Shown: piece after piece, positions 1 through 6,325 of the stretch | Layout of the letters: each line of letters starts with the position of its first letter | Position numbering within the stretch: the first letter of the stretch is position 1 | Assembly: GCA_964542225.1 (NCBI GenBank) | Contig: CAZITO010000058.1 | Location: forward strand, 1 to 14,690 | Length of the DNA: 14,690 bases | Direction of reading: 5' to 3' | From: Scybalousia_A sp964542225 | GTDB lineage: Bacteria > Bacteroidota > Bacteroidia > Bacteroidales > P3 | Program-made: the position numbers and the translations under genes | The notes under the pieces: generated by a model | Told to the model about the DNA's origin: nothing | Databases searched by the model: none | The model's input: the letters and a program-made list of their open reading frames with translations, nothing else

Positions 1-44
1 TTTATCGAAACGCCGATTCGTCGAAATGAATCGCCGATTCATTT
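1..44. repeat. Left copy of the end repeat with tandem hairpins
   Basis: This 44-bp stretch matches 14647-14690 in the same orientation with only two differences (positions 16 and 34). It contains an imperfect hairpin (6-11 with 15-20, loop GCC, one A-A mismatch). A perfect 9-bp hairpin follows (24-32 with 36-44, loop GCC). The copy reaches the window edge, so its true left limit is unknown. It looks like a dispersed REP-like or MITE-like element; no family is recognised. Confidence 0.75.
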
Positions 45-240
45 TTATGAAACGGACGAAGAAAAAATTTTTTCCTCAAAAAACCGCTCGAAAACGCTGA
101 AAATCACGATTTTTGCCCGATTTTGACCCCTCAAAAAAGGTTAAGTAATTGATAATCAATAGTAGCAGCCCTATTTTTTACTTTTTAGTAACCATCAATT
201 AAAATTCTCGAAAAAATATTTTTCGGCTCGGGTTTAGCCT
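45..240. other. Non-coding AT-rich stretch with small palindromes
   Basis: No credible gene is seen here. Visible structure includes a 14-bp perfect palindrome at 61-74 (GA6T6C) and a direct repeat of CCTCAAAAAA at 74-83 and 129-138. A 13-bp palindrome ATTGATAATCAAT lies at 148-160, and its 12-base core recurs at 14614-14625. A 7-bp stem with a 3-base loop lies at 209-225. A function such as termination of a gene to the left is possible but not shown. Confidence 0.5.
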
Positions 241-368
241 GTTTTCATAGGGCAGAGCCGCACCCGTTGGGTGTTTTATAAGGGCATAGCCGCAAGTATA
301 ACTTGTTTTATAAGGGCATAGCCGCAAGTATAACTTGTTTTATAAGGGCATAGCCGTTAAAGATTATT
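241..368. repeat. Four-unit tandem array, 32-bp period, with a hairpin in most units
   Basis: Units lie at 241-272 (degenerate), 273-304, 305-336 and 337-368 (last third diverged). Units 2 and 3 are identical. The conserved core is about GTTTTATAAGGGCATAGCCG. The rest of units 1-3, with the first base of the next unit, forms a short hairpin: 261-265/269-273 (CACCC/GGGTG) in unit 1, and CAAGT/ACTTG at 293-297/301-305 and 325-329/333-337. The arm sequences differ while the pairing is kept. Similar small hairpins continue at 394-406 and 412-424. The array is upstream of the methyltransferase promoter. Confidence 0.8.
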
Positions 369-394
369 CTGTAACAGCTATGCCCTTATAAAAC
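337..394. repeat. Inverted repeat: 18-bp perfect stem made from the array core
   Basis: The core of the last array unit (337-354) is perfectly complementary to 377-394, giving an 18-bp stem. After one C-A mismatch a further 4 bp pair (356-359 with 372-375), closing on a loop at 360-371. The stem ends about 50 bp upstream of the -7 box at 445-452. It could form a cruciform in DNA or a hairpin in a read-through transcript. No T-run follows, so an intrinsic terminator is not supported. Confidence 0.8.
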
Positions 395-444
395 ACCCTG
401 TTGGTGAAAATCAGCCTGTGGCTGTGTATTTTTAAATAAATTTG

Positions 445-452
445 TATCTTTG
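445..452 (+). promoter_or_regulatory. Bacteroidota-type -7 box (TATCTTTG) for the methyltransferase operon
   Basis: TATCTTTG matches the Bacteroidota -7 consensus TAnnTTTG, followed by GCAAA as is common. No convincing -33 TTTG is seen at the expected distance. Initiation would fall near 457-460. This leaves a leader of about 250 nt before the ATG at 709, long for this phylum. Confidence 0.6.
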
Positions 453-458
453 CAAACC

Positions 459-660
459 CAATAAACAATAGTGTTTATTGGAATATAGCGTTTGCTATTT
501 GTTCTATTCAGATTGAAACTTCGGAACTTTCAATTGGAAATTTGATAGAGAACAAGACAAGCATTCGCCCGATATGGGTGGGTTATCTTGTGTTCTCTAT
601 TGGTTTTCCGAAGACCACAATCTGAGCAAGTGTAACCCACTGCTTTTTTTGTGGTCTTTA
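459..660 (+). promoter_or_regulatory. Highly structured leader RNA candidate upstream of the methyltransferase
   Basis: Almost the whole stretch can be folded. (A) 459-466/473-480 is an 8-bp stem. (B) 485-489/494-498 is a 5-bp stem. (C) 512-521/525-534 is a 10-bp stem with one C-C mismatch and a CGG loop. (D) 545-557 pairs with 586-600, 13 bp with a 2-nt bulge, enclosing a small stem 566-570/576-580. (E) 611-620/649-658 is a perfect 10-bp stem enclosing 626-632/638-643. GTGGGTTA (578-585, inside D) is exactly complementary to TAACCCAC (633-640, inside E). This could form a pseudoknot or kissing contact, and it overlaps parts of the inner stems, so alternative folds are possible. It may be a cis-regulatory leader or a separate small RNA; no known RNA family is recognised. 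Confidence 0.45.
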
Positions 661-708
661 ATTGTAATTTAGAGAATGGCGTAACGCAACAAAAAAAGGA
701 AAAAAGTT

Positions 709-1716
709 ATGCCAAAGAATAGCAATTTGCACAGGGCAGCAAGGGTAAAGAATGATGAATTTTATACTCAGTACCATGATATAGAAAGCGAAGTAAATGC
801 CTATGTAGAATACAACCCAAATGTATTTAAAGACAAGGTAGTGCTTTTGCCGTGCGATGACCCGGAGTGGAGTAATTTTACATTGTTTTTTGCTCAAAAA
901 TTCAAGGACTTAGGATTAAAAAAATTGATTTCCACCTCTTTTGCCATAGAAAGCAAAAATTATAAATATGATTATCAGCCCACTTTGTTTGAAACCGAAT
1001 CTCCCGATTTTGATAAAAACAAAACACGAATAAAAGGCAAAATCTTTATTTTGGAAGAGGACTTAAACAAAGACGGTAAAATAGATTTTAAAGATTTAAA
1101 ATGGAGATATTTGGAGGGTGATGGTGATTTTCATAGTGCAGAGGTCAAAAACCTAAGAAATCAAGCCGATATTATTATTACCAACCCGCCTTTTTCACTT
1201 TTTAGAGAGTTTTTGGCTTGGATTATGGAAGCAGAGAAAAAATTTTTGATAATAGGCAATATGAATGCCATAACATACAAAGAGGTTTTCCCCTTTTTAA
1301 AAGGGAATGTTATTTGGTTGGGGGTATTTGGTGGAACAAGAGAGTACATTATGACTACGGGAGAAAAACAGAAAATGGGTAATACCTGTTGGTTTACAAA
1401 TATGGAGCATGGTAGAAGACATCAACCATTGCAACTTATGAGTATGGAGGATAATTTGAGATTTAGCAGACACAAGGAGATAAAAGAAAAGGGTTATCAA
1501 AATTATAATAATTATGATGCCATAGAAGTGCCTTATACCGATGCAATACCAAACGACTACAATGGAGTAATGGGGGTGCCTATAAGTTTTTTGGATAGGT
1601 ATTGTCCGGAACAATTTGAAATAATCAAATTTAGAAAAGGAAATGATGAAAAAGACCTTAACATTGAAGGAAAATGCCCCTACTTTAGAATTTTGATAAA
1701 ACAAAAACAAAAATAA
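709..1716 (+). CDS. EcoRI-type adenine-specific DNA methyltransferase
   Basis: This 335-residue protein resembles the EcoRI methylase family, which transfers a methyl group from S-adenosylmethionine to adenine N6 in DNA. The family-like N-terminus carries DEFYTQ (residues 16-21) and a CDDP segment (49-52) after the strand KVVLLP. The catalytic motif NPPF is at 159-162, followed by SLFREFL. The conserved block IIGNMNAITYKE starts near 181. The length fits M.EcoRI (about 325 residues). Residues 118-129 match a canonical EF-hand calcium loop (see findings). The start is supported by AAGGA at 696-700, 8 bases before the ATG, and by the family-like N-terminus. The next gene starts 8 bases downstream, implying co-transcription. 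The target sequence cannot be read from the protein. It could be a restriction-modification methylase or a solitary one; the neighbour favours the first. Confidence 0.9.
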   Translation: MPKNSNLHRAARVKNDEFYTQYHDIESEVNAYVEYNPNVFKDKVVLLPCDDPEWSNFTLFFAQKFKDLGLKKLISTSFAIESKNYKYDYQPTLFETESPDFDKNKTRIKGKIFILEEDLNKDGKIDFKDLKWRYLEGDGDFHSAEVKNLRNQADIIITNPPFSLFREFLAWIMEAEKKFLIIGNMNAITYKEVFPFLKGNVIWLGVFGGTREYIMTTGEKQKMGNTCWFTNMEHGRRHQPLQLMSMEDNLRFSRHKEIKEKGYQNYNNYDAIEVPYTDAIPNDYNGVMGVPISFLDRYCPEQFEIIKFRKGNDEKDLNIEGKCPYFRILIKQKQK

Positions 1717-1724
1717 AAATAAAC

Positions 1725-2891
1725 ATGAAAACAACACTAAAAGAATTTACAATTAAGGAAATTTGCGAAGGATTTGTTTATAATGAATATGAGGGCAAGG
1801 GGCTGTTTGGGCTTAACGGCAAACTGACAATTCAGCCCGAATATCAAAGAAATTATATTTATGCCGATGGCAAAAAAGATGTTGCCGTAATAAATTCCGT
1901 ACTGAAAGGTTACCCTTTGGGACTTATATATTTCAACAAAATAAAAGACAAGGAACACTATGAGGTTTTGGACGGACAACAAAGAATAACCTCTTTGGGA
2001 AGATTTTTAACCAAAAAATTTGCCATAGAAATAAACAATATTCCACAATACTTTGACTCCTTAAATAAGGGACAACAAGGATTGATAAACTCAAGCAAAT
2101 TGCTTGTGTATATTTGTGAGGGTGATGAAAAAGAAATAAAAGAATGGTTTGAAACCATAAATATAGCAGGAATCTCCTTGAATGAACAGGAACTATTGAA
2201 CGCCATACATTCGGGCGAATTTGTTACAAAACTTAAAGAAGAGTTTTCAAACTCACAAAACACCAATATTCAAAAATGGTCTGCCTATATAAAAGGAGCG
2301 GCAAACAGACAGGATTTTCTTTCCGTTGCTTTGGACTGGGTAAGCAAAGGAGAAAAAGAGAAGTATATGGCTACTCACCGCAGAGACAACAATATAGATG
2401 AAGTAAAAAACTATTTTAACGCTGTGATAGATTGGGTTAGTAGTGTTTTTATTGATGTACATAGAGAAATGCAAGGCTTGAACTGGGGACAACTTTACGA
2501 AACATATCACAACACACCTTATAACTCACAAGAAGTAAAAGAAAAAGTTGACTCTCTTATGGAAGATGTTTGCATAACAAATAAAAAAGGTATTTTTGAA
2601 TATGTCCTTTCCGATTGTAATGAAGAAAAAAGAAAACTTTTAAATATCAGATTCTTTGATGAAAAAACAAAAAAGGAAGTTTATACCCTCCAAACCAAAC
2701 AAGCCAGAAAAGACAATACTTCCAACTGCCCCGATTGTATAATGGAAAACGGGGAAAATAAAAACAAGATTTGGAAACTTAATGAAATGGAAGCCGACCA
2801 CGTAACAGCGTGGAGCAAAGGCGGAGATTCCACAAAGGAAAACTGCCAAATGCTGTGCAAACACCACAACAGATTAAAGGGAAACAATTAA
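1725..2891 (+). CDS. DUF262 protein with C-terminal HNH nuclease domain
   Basis: This 388-residue protein has an N-terminal DUF262 (GmrS/ParB-like) domain, with QPEYQR at 37-42 and the signature DGQQR at 83-87. DUF262 domains occur in phage-defence nucleases such as GmrSD, SspE and BrxU, where they bind or hydrolyse NTPs. The C-terminus is a McrA-like HNH nuclease: a CxxC pair (C335, C338), ADH with the likely catalytic H359, WSKGG (363-367), EN (372-373), and a closing C378 and H381-N382. The cysteines and histidine would hold a structural zinc. Most DUF262 partners end in DUF1524; this one instead has a compact zinc HNH. It follows the adenine methyltransferase by 8 bases, so it is the likely nuclease of a two-gene defence module (inference). 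No strong Shine-Dalgarno is seen, common in this phylum. Confidence 0.88.
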   Translation: MKTTLKEFTIKEICEGFVYNEYEGKGLFGLNGKLTIQPEYQRNYIYADGKKDVAVINSVLKGYPLGLIYFNKIKDKEHYEVLDGQQRITSLGRFLTKKFAIEINNIPQYFDSLNKGQQGLINSSKLLVYICEGDEKEIKEWFETINIAGISLNEQELLNAIHSGEFVTKLKEEFSNSQNTNIQKWSAYIKGAANRQDFLSVALDWVSKGEKEKYMATHRRDNNIDEVKNYFNAVIDWVSSVFIDVHREMQGLNWGQLYETYHNTPYNSQEVKEKVDSLMEDVCITNKKGIFEYVLSDCNEEKRKLLNIRFFDEKTKKEVYTLQTKQARKDNTSNCPDCIMENGENKNKIWKLNEMEADHVTAWSKGGDSTKENCQMLCKHHNRLKGNN

Positions 2892-2907
2892 AAAAACGGG
2901 GCAACAT

Positions 2908-2961
2908 AGGTTATAAGAACAAGAACCCTATAAAATAATTATAAACTTGTGCTTATAACCT
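2908..2961. repeat. Palindromic element between defence module and truncated protease
   Basis: Positions 2908-2923 pair with 2946-2961 over 16 bp with one mismatch, leaving a 22-base AT-rich loop. TAACCTA follows at 2967-2973. The words TAGGTTA and ATAAG link it to the larger palindrome at 14351-14447. It separates two convergent transcripts and could act as a weak bidirectional terminator. On the minus strand a run of seven T lies about 10 bases past the stem; no T-run follows on the plus strand. Confidence 0.65.
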
Positions 2962-2983
2962 GTGCTAACCTATTTATTTAGAG

Positions 2984-3361
2984 TTATTCTATGGAATGGT
3001 TTTTTGTTTTTTCTTTTAACTGCTGTTGGGAGAAAAAGAGTTTGGGCTTTATGGTTTGCAAAAAAGAGTTTTCCACTTCATCCCTTTCCTCTTGATTGCA
3101 AGCCAAAATGCCGGACACTTGCAAAATATTGTTTTCATCCACACAAGCAAATTCCAAATCGCCCTCTTCATTTCTCAACAGGGTATAGCCGTCCAATGTT
3201 TCATACCAATGCAGCCTTTCATCGCCTTTAAGAATAAAGGTAAGTATTTTTCCATTGGGCTGGGTGATGGTTATGGGCTTTGTATTGGCAGGAACCGCAA
3301 ACACATTAAGACACATAGAAAAAGCCAAAACGAAAACAATTATTTTCTTAACTCTTTTCAT
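2984..3361 (-). pseudogene. Truncated M6-family metalloprotease: signal peptide and N-terminal region only
   Basis: The 125-residue product starts with a signal peptide (about residues 1-22, KRVKK then a hydrophobic run ending NVFA). It continues with PITITQPNG, LKGDERLHWYETLDGY and RNEEGDLEFA. This is the pattern of the N-terminal region of Bacteroidota secreted M6-type (immune inhibitor A-like) metalloproteases. Those proteins are usually several hundred residues long with an HExxH catalytic site, which is absent here. Reading stops at 2984, just before the palindrome at 2908-2961, and no remainder follows. The start is sound: GAGGA at 3365-3369 lies 3 bases before the ATG. It is the last member of the minus-strand cluster, 24 bases after the previous gene. 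Best read as a gene remnant; a short secreted protein retained for its own sake is possible. Confidence 0.6.
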
Positions 3362-3385
3362 AATTCCTCAACAAAAAAAAAACTT

Positions 3386-4498
3386 TTACTCAATAAATCT
3401 CTTTTCCCAATAAGGAAAAACATCAGCCAACTCGCCCGAATAATAGAAATCAAAACCTATGGCACCGAAAGTATATATTTTGCCATCAACGGTTATATGC
3501 GAGCCTCCACATACGGGATTGGGCTTAGGCTCACTTTGAGAAAAGCCTACATTGAAAAGAGTAAACAATACATCCGGTCTATTGGTTATATCATAACCTG
3601 CTTTTTTCCACTGGTTGCGAGTTTGATGCAGAATGCAACCCGTATATATATAGGAATAAGTGTGGTCTCTGTAATTGACAAGCCTTTTTATACGCACGGA
3701 ATCATCCACATAAGCACTTTCATAATCAAGTATATGCTCATATTTTTCTCCCATATAGAAAGGAGAGGCTTTGTCCTTTAAATTACGCTCCACTTGTGCG
3801 GCGGTAAAGTCCTTAATACCATTTACCCCAAAAGAAAACTGACTTTGTACGGAAAGCACCTTGACAGGTCCAAGATATTTTTTATACATTTCTCTTTTGG
3901 AATTGAACAAACGTATTTGCTCGCCCACCAAACAACCAACTATCATACGTGGCTCAACACCTGTGATTTTGGCAGCCCTGTTTATGGCGGCAGAGTCTTT
4001 GATTATGGACTCTTTCAGAGCTTGCCATTCGGGAGCGTTCATCCAAGTTATCACATTATCGCCATTGCCCTTTATGAAACTATGACCAAAAACCTGTCTT
4101 CCTTTGCTCAATTGGTCATTATAGGTTTTATTGTCTTTTAGGTATAACTCGCAGGCTTTTATCATCTGAGACAACTGTACATCGTTTTTGGAATTTCTCA
4201 AACCATTGATAATCAATTCTGCATTGTGAGGATAGAGTTTGCCAAGCGCAACAAGTTTCAAATAATCATCGGCTCTGAAAACAAAGTCCTTATTGTTTGT
4301 ACTTTGCCCTTGCTCATCTTCTCCCACTTTAGCCAAATAACGAGTGTTTCTGTCCACCATACCCCTATTGTTGGTAAGCCCGAGTTCATATATAGCCCAA
4401 GCCGAAAAAATACCAAAACCAAAAATGGCAAAACCATATAAAAGCACTCGCCAAACGATTTTTACAGGTTTTTTGTTTATAAAATCCTTAAAATTCAT
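3386..4498 (-). CDS. Membrane-anchored lysozyme-like protein of unknown function
   Basis: This 370-residue protein has one N-terminal membrane segment (about 15-38) and a large predicted periplasmic part. The central region VEPRMIVGCLVGEQIRLF (181-198) is followed by VQSQFSFGVNGIKDFTA (217-233). Later YDITNRPDVLFTLFNVG (302-318) resembles the WxxxGYDixxRPxxxxTLxNxG pattern seen in lysozyme/transglycosylase-like proteins. E193 is the best candidate for a catalytic acid. I suspect kinship with the DUF1402 group but cannot confirm it. A role in peptidoglycan cutting is an inference from the fold-like motifs and from neighbours ftsX and uppP. It starts 12 bases after truB, so it is probably in the same operon. 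Confidence 0.7.
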   Translation of the reverse strand: MNFKDFINKKPVKIVWRVLLYGFAIFGFGIFSAWAIYELGLTNNRGMVDRNTRYLAKVGEDEQGQSTNNKDFVFRADDYLKLVALGKLYPHNAELIINGLRNSKNDVQLSQMIKACELYLKDNKTYNDQLSKGRQVFGHSFIKGNGDNVITWMNAPEWQALKESIIKDSAAINRAAKITGVEPRMIVGCLVGEQIRLFNSKREMYKKYLGPVKVLSVQSQFSFGVNGIKDFTAAQVERNLKDKASPFYMGEKYEHILDYESAYVDDSVRIKRLVNYRDHTYSYIYTGCILHQTRNQWKKAGYDITNRPDVLFTLFNVGFSQSEPKPNPVCGGSHITVDGKIYTFGAIGFDFYYSGELADVFPYWEKRFIE

Positions 4499-4510
4499 TG
4501 CTTTATTTGT

Positions 4511-5212
4511 TTATAAAATATTGTCTGTTTTTCTGTGAGGAAACTTGGCTTCAAATTCCTCCATACTGATAGCCTCCTCTACGGAATAATCACCGATTTT
4601 TGTTCTTCTGAGTTTGTTAAGATAGGCACCGCTTTTCAACTCCAAACCAAAATCTCTCGCTATGGAGCGTATATAAGTACCTTTGGAACAGGATATACGA
4701 AAGTCCACCAAAGGTATATCTATTTTTGTTAAATCAAAATCATAAATTTCTATATCTTTTTCGCTTATCTCGGGCGAAATACCTTGTTTTATATATGAGT
4801 ATGCCCTTTTACCATCTATTTTTATGGCAGAATAAACAGGAGGCACCTGCTTTTGTTTGCCTATGAAAGTTTGAGCGGTGGATGTTAATAACTCTTTGTT
4901 TATATGTTGCAAAGGAAAGATTTCATTTACAGGCTGTTCTCTATCATAACTCAAAGTAGTGGCTCCAAGTGTGAAAGAGCCTGTATATTCTTTTTTCAAT
5001 TGTTGAAACTCCTCTATCTTTTTTGTATATTTTCCTACACAAATTATCAACAGCCCCGTAGCCAAAGGGTCTAAGGTACCGGCATGACCTATTTTAAATT
5101 TCTTTTCTCCGGTGTGCTTGGTGAGTATATACTTCATTTTCTTCACTACCTGAAAAGAAGTCCAAGTATAAGGCTTATCTATAAGAAAAAAAGTTCCTTC
5201 CTTTAAATCCAT
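4511..5212 (-). CDS. truB: tRNA pseudouridine(55) synthase TruB
   Basis: TruB converts U55 of the tRNA T-loop to pseudouridine. The 233-residue protein shows GTFFLIDKP then TWTSFQVV near the N-terminus. The catalytic motif GHAGTLDPLATG is at 42-53, with D48 as the nucleophile. VPPVYSAIKIDGKRAY follows at about 117-132, and CSKGTYIRSIARDFG near 190. It is shorter than E. coli TruB (314 residues) and appears to lack a C-terminal PUA-like extension, as is usual in Bacteroidota. It begins 5 bases after uppP, within a co-directional cluster, and its start is fixed by the family N-terminus. Confidence 0.96.
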   Translation of the reverse strand: MDLKEGTFFLIDKPYTWTSFQVVKKMKYILTKHTGEKKFKIGHAGTLDPLATGLLIICVGKYTKKIEEFQQLKKEYTGSFTLGATTLSYDREQPVNEIFPLQHINKELLTSTAQTFIGKQKQVPPVYSAIKIDGKRAYSYIKQGISPEISEKDIEIYDFDLTKIDIPLVDFRISCSKGTYIRSIARDFGLELKSGAYLNKLRRTKIGDYSVEEAISMEEFEAKFPHRKTDNIL

Positions 5213-5217
5213 AAAAA

Positions 5218-6018
5218 TTATACCGCTATATCGCTACTAACCACCCCACAAAGAAATAGAATTATCATAAGCACTCCAGCAAAAATTCTATAATAACCAA
5301 AGGCTTTGAAACCATATTTGGTAAGGAAATTAATAAAAAATTTGATAGCCAAAATCGCAACTACAAAAGCCACAACATTACCCACTATCAAAATATTCAA
5401 TTTGTCCATAAGCAACTCTCTGCCCGAGGGCTCAAGGAAAAGTTTCAAAAGTTTGTAGCCACTCGCCGCCGCCATTGTCGGCACAGCCAAAAAGAAAGAA
5501 AATTCGGCTGCGGTTTTTCTACTAAGTTTTTGACCCATACCGCCCACTATTGTTGCCATTGAGCGAGAAACACCCGGTATCATGGCAATACACTGACAAA
5601 GACCTATCATAAAACTCTTTTTATAGGTTATGGTCTGGTCTTCTGATGGGTGGTTAAACCATTTGTCCACAAACAACATAAATATACCTCCCAAAACCAA
5701 AACTATGGCAATAACCAAAGGAGTCTCCAACAAACTATCTATGTAATCGGATAACAAAAGTCCAAAAACAGCAGCAGGAATAAAAGCCGTCAACAACTTC
5801 CAATAAAAACTCCAACTCTGCAAAAACCTCCTCCAATATATCACAAGAACGGAAAGAATTGCTCCAAACTGAATACAAACCGTAAACATTTTTACAAATT
5901 CATCACTCTTTACCCCCAATATGGCTTGAGTAAGTATCATATGACCCGTAGAAGAGACAGGCAAAAACTCTGTCAAACCCTCTACTATGGCAATAATAAT
6001 CGCTTGAATCGTATCCAT
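5218..6018 (-). CDS. uppP: Undecaprenyl-diphosphate phosphatase UppP (BacA)
   Basis: UppP removes a phosphate from undecaprenyl diphosphate, recycling the lipid carrier for peptidoglycan and O-antigen synthesis. Its overproduction gives bacitracin resistance in other bacteria. This 266-residue polytopic membrane protein carries motif 1, EGLTEFLPVSSTGH (13-26), with catalytic-type glutamates E13 and E17. Motif 2, PGVSRS (148-153), includes R152. Several hydrophobic segments fill the rest. The length matches the family (about 270 residues). It lies 13 bases after the DUF3098 gene and 5 bases before truB, so co-transcription is likely. Confidence 0.96.
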   Translation of the reverse strand: MDTIQAIIIAIVEGLTEFLPVSSTGHMILTQAILGVKSDEFVKMFTVCIQFGAILSVLVIYWRRFLQSWSFYWKLLTAFIPAAVFGLLLSDYIDSLLETPLVIAIVLVLGGIFMLFVDKWFNHPSEDQTITYKKSFMIGLCQCIAMIPGVSRSMATIVGGMGQKLSRKTAAEFSFFLAVPTMAAASGYKLLKLFLEPSGRELLMDKLNILIVGNVVAFVVAILAIKFFINFLTKYGFKAFGYYRIFAGVLMIILFLCGVVSSDIAV

Positions 6019-6031
6019 AAAAATTTAATAA

Positions 6032-6316
6032 CTATTCTGTTTGTTTTGTTTTGGATTTTTTCATTATGGCATATACTTCTATAACCAAACCTCCCACAAT
6101 AAGAATAGGGGCAACAACCAATCGCCTCGTATTAAACAAAGCATAGTTAAACTCATCGGGCGAAGAAGAACCACCACCAACAAGTAAAATATAACCAAGT
6201 ATAAGTACAACGACACCCACTATCATCCAAATATAATTTTCTTTTCCAAAGGCGAAACGAAACTCGGGTGTAGTTTCCTTAAAACCTTTTTTTGATGCAA
6301 TGCCTTTCGTAGCCAT
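6032..6316 (-). CDS. DUF3098 small membrane protein
   Basis: This 94-residue protein has two membrane segments (about 29-46 and 66-85) joined by a short polar loop (SSSPDEFNYALFNTRR). The pattern FAFGKENYIWMIVG before the first segment is typical of DUF3098, a Bacteroidota family usually found between ftsX and uppP. Its function is unknown. Its place 9 bases after ftsX and 13 bases before uppP suggests an accessory role in the envelope or divisome. No motif points to an enzyme. Confidence 0.88.
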   Translation of the reverse strand: MATKGIASKKGFKETTPEFRFAFGKENYIWMIVGVVVLILGYILLVGGGSSSPDEFNYALFNTRRLVVAPILIVGGLVIEVYAIMKKSKTKQTE

Positions 6317-6325
6317 ATTGTGTTT

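Noticed and set aside
273..368. CRISPR-like spacing of repeats in the left array
   Set aside because: The intervals are only 12-13 bases, two are identical and they are self-complementary. There are only four units and no cas genes nearby.
459..660. Leader as a HEARO/omega RNA of an IscB-like HNH nuclease
   Set aside because: The HNH protein here has a DUF262 N-terminus, no split RuvC domain is seen, and a methyltransferase gene lies between. No similarity to that RNA can be claimed.
574..672. 32-codon upstream reading frame in the leader (ATG 574, TAG 670-672)
   Set aside because: There is no ribosome binding site, no recognisable protein pattern, and the start lies inside hairpin D. A chance frame is the simpler explanation, although a regulatory leader peptide is not excluded.
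3026..3781. 251-codon plus-strand frame opposite the minus-strand cluster
   Set aside because: It is antisense to the M6-type remnant and the lysozyme-like gene, has no domain pattern or proper start region, and is explained as a shadow frame.
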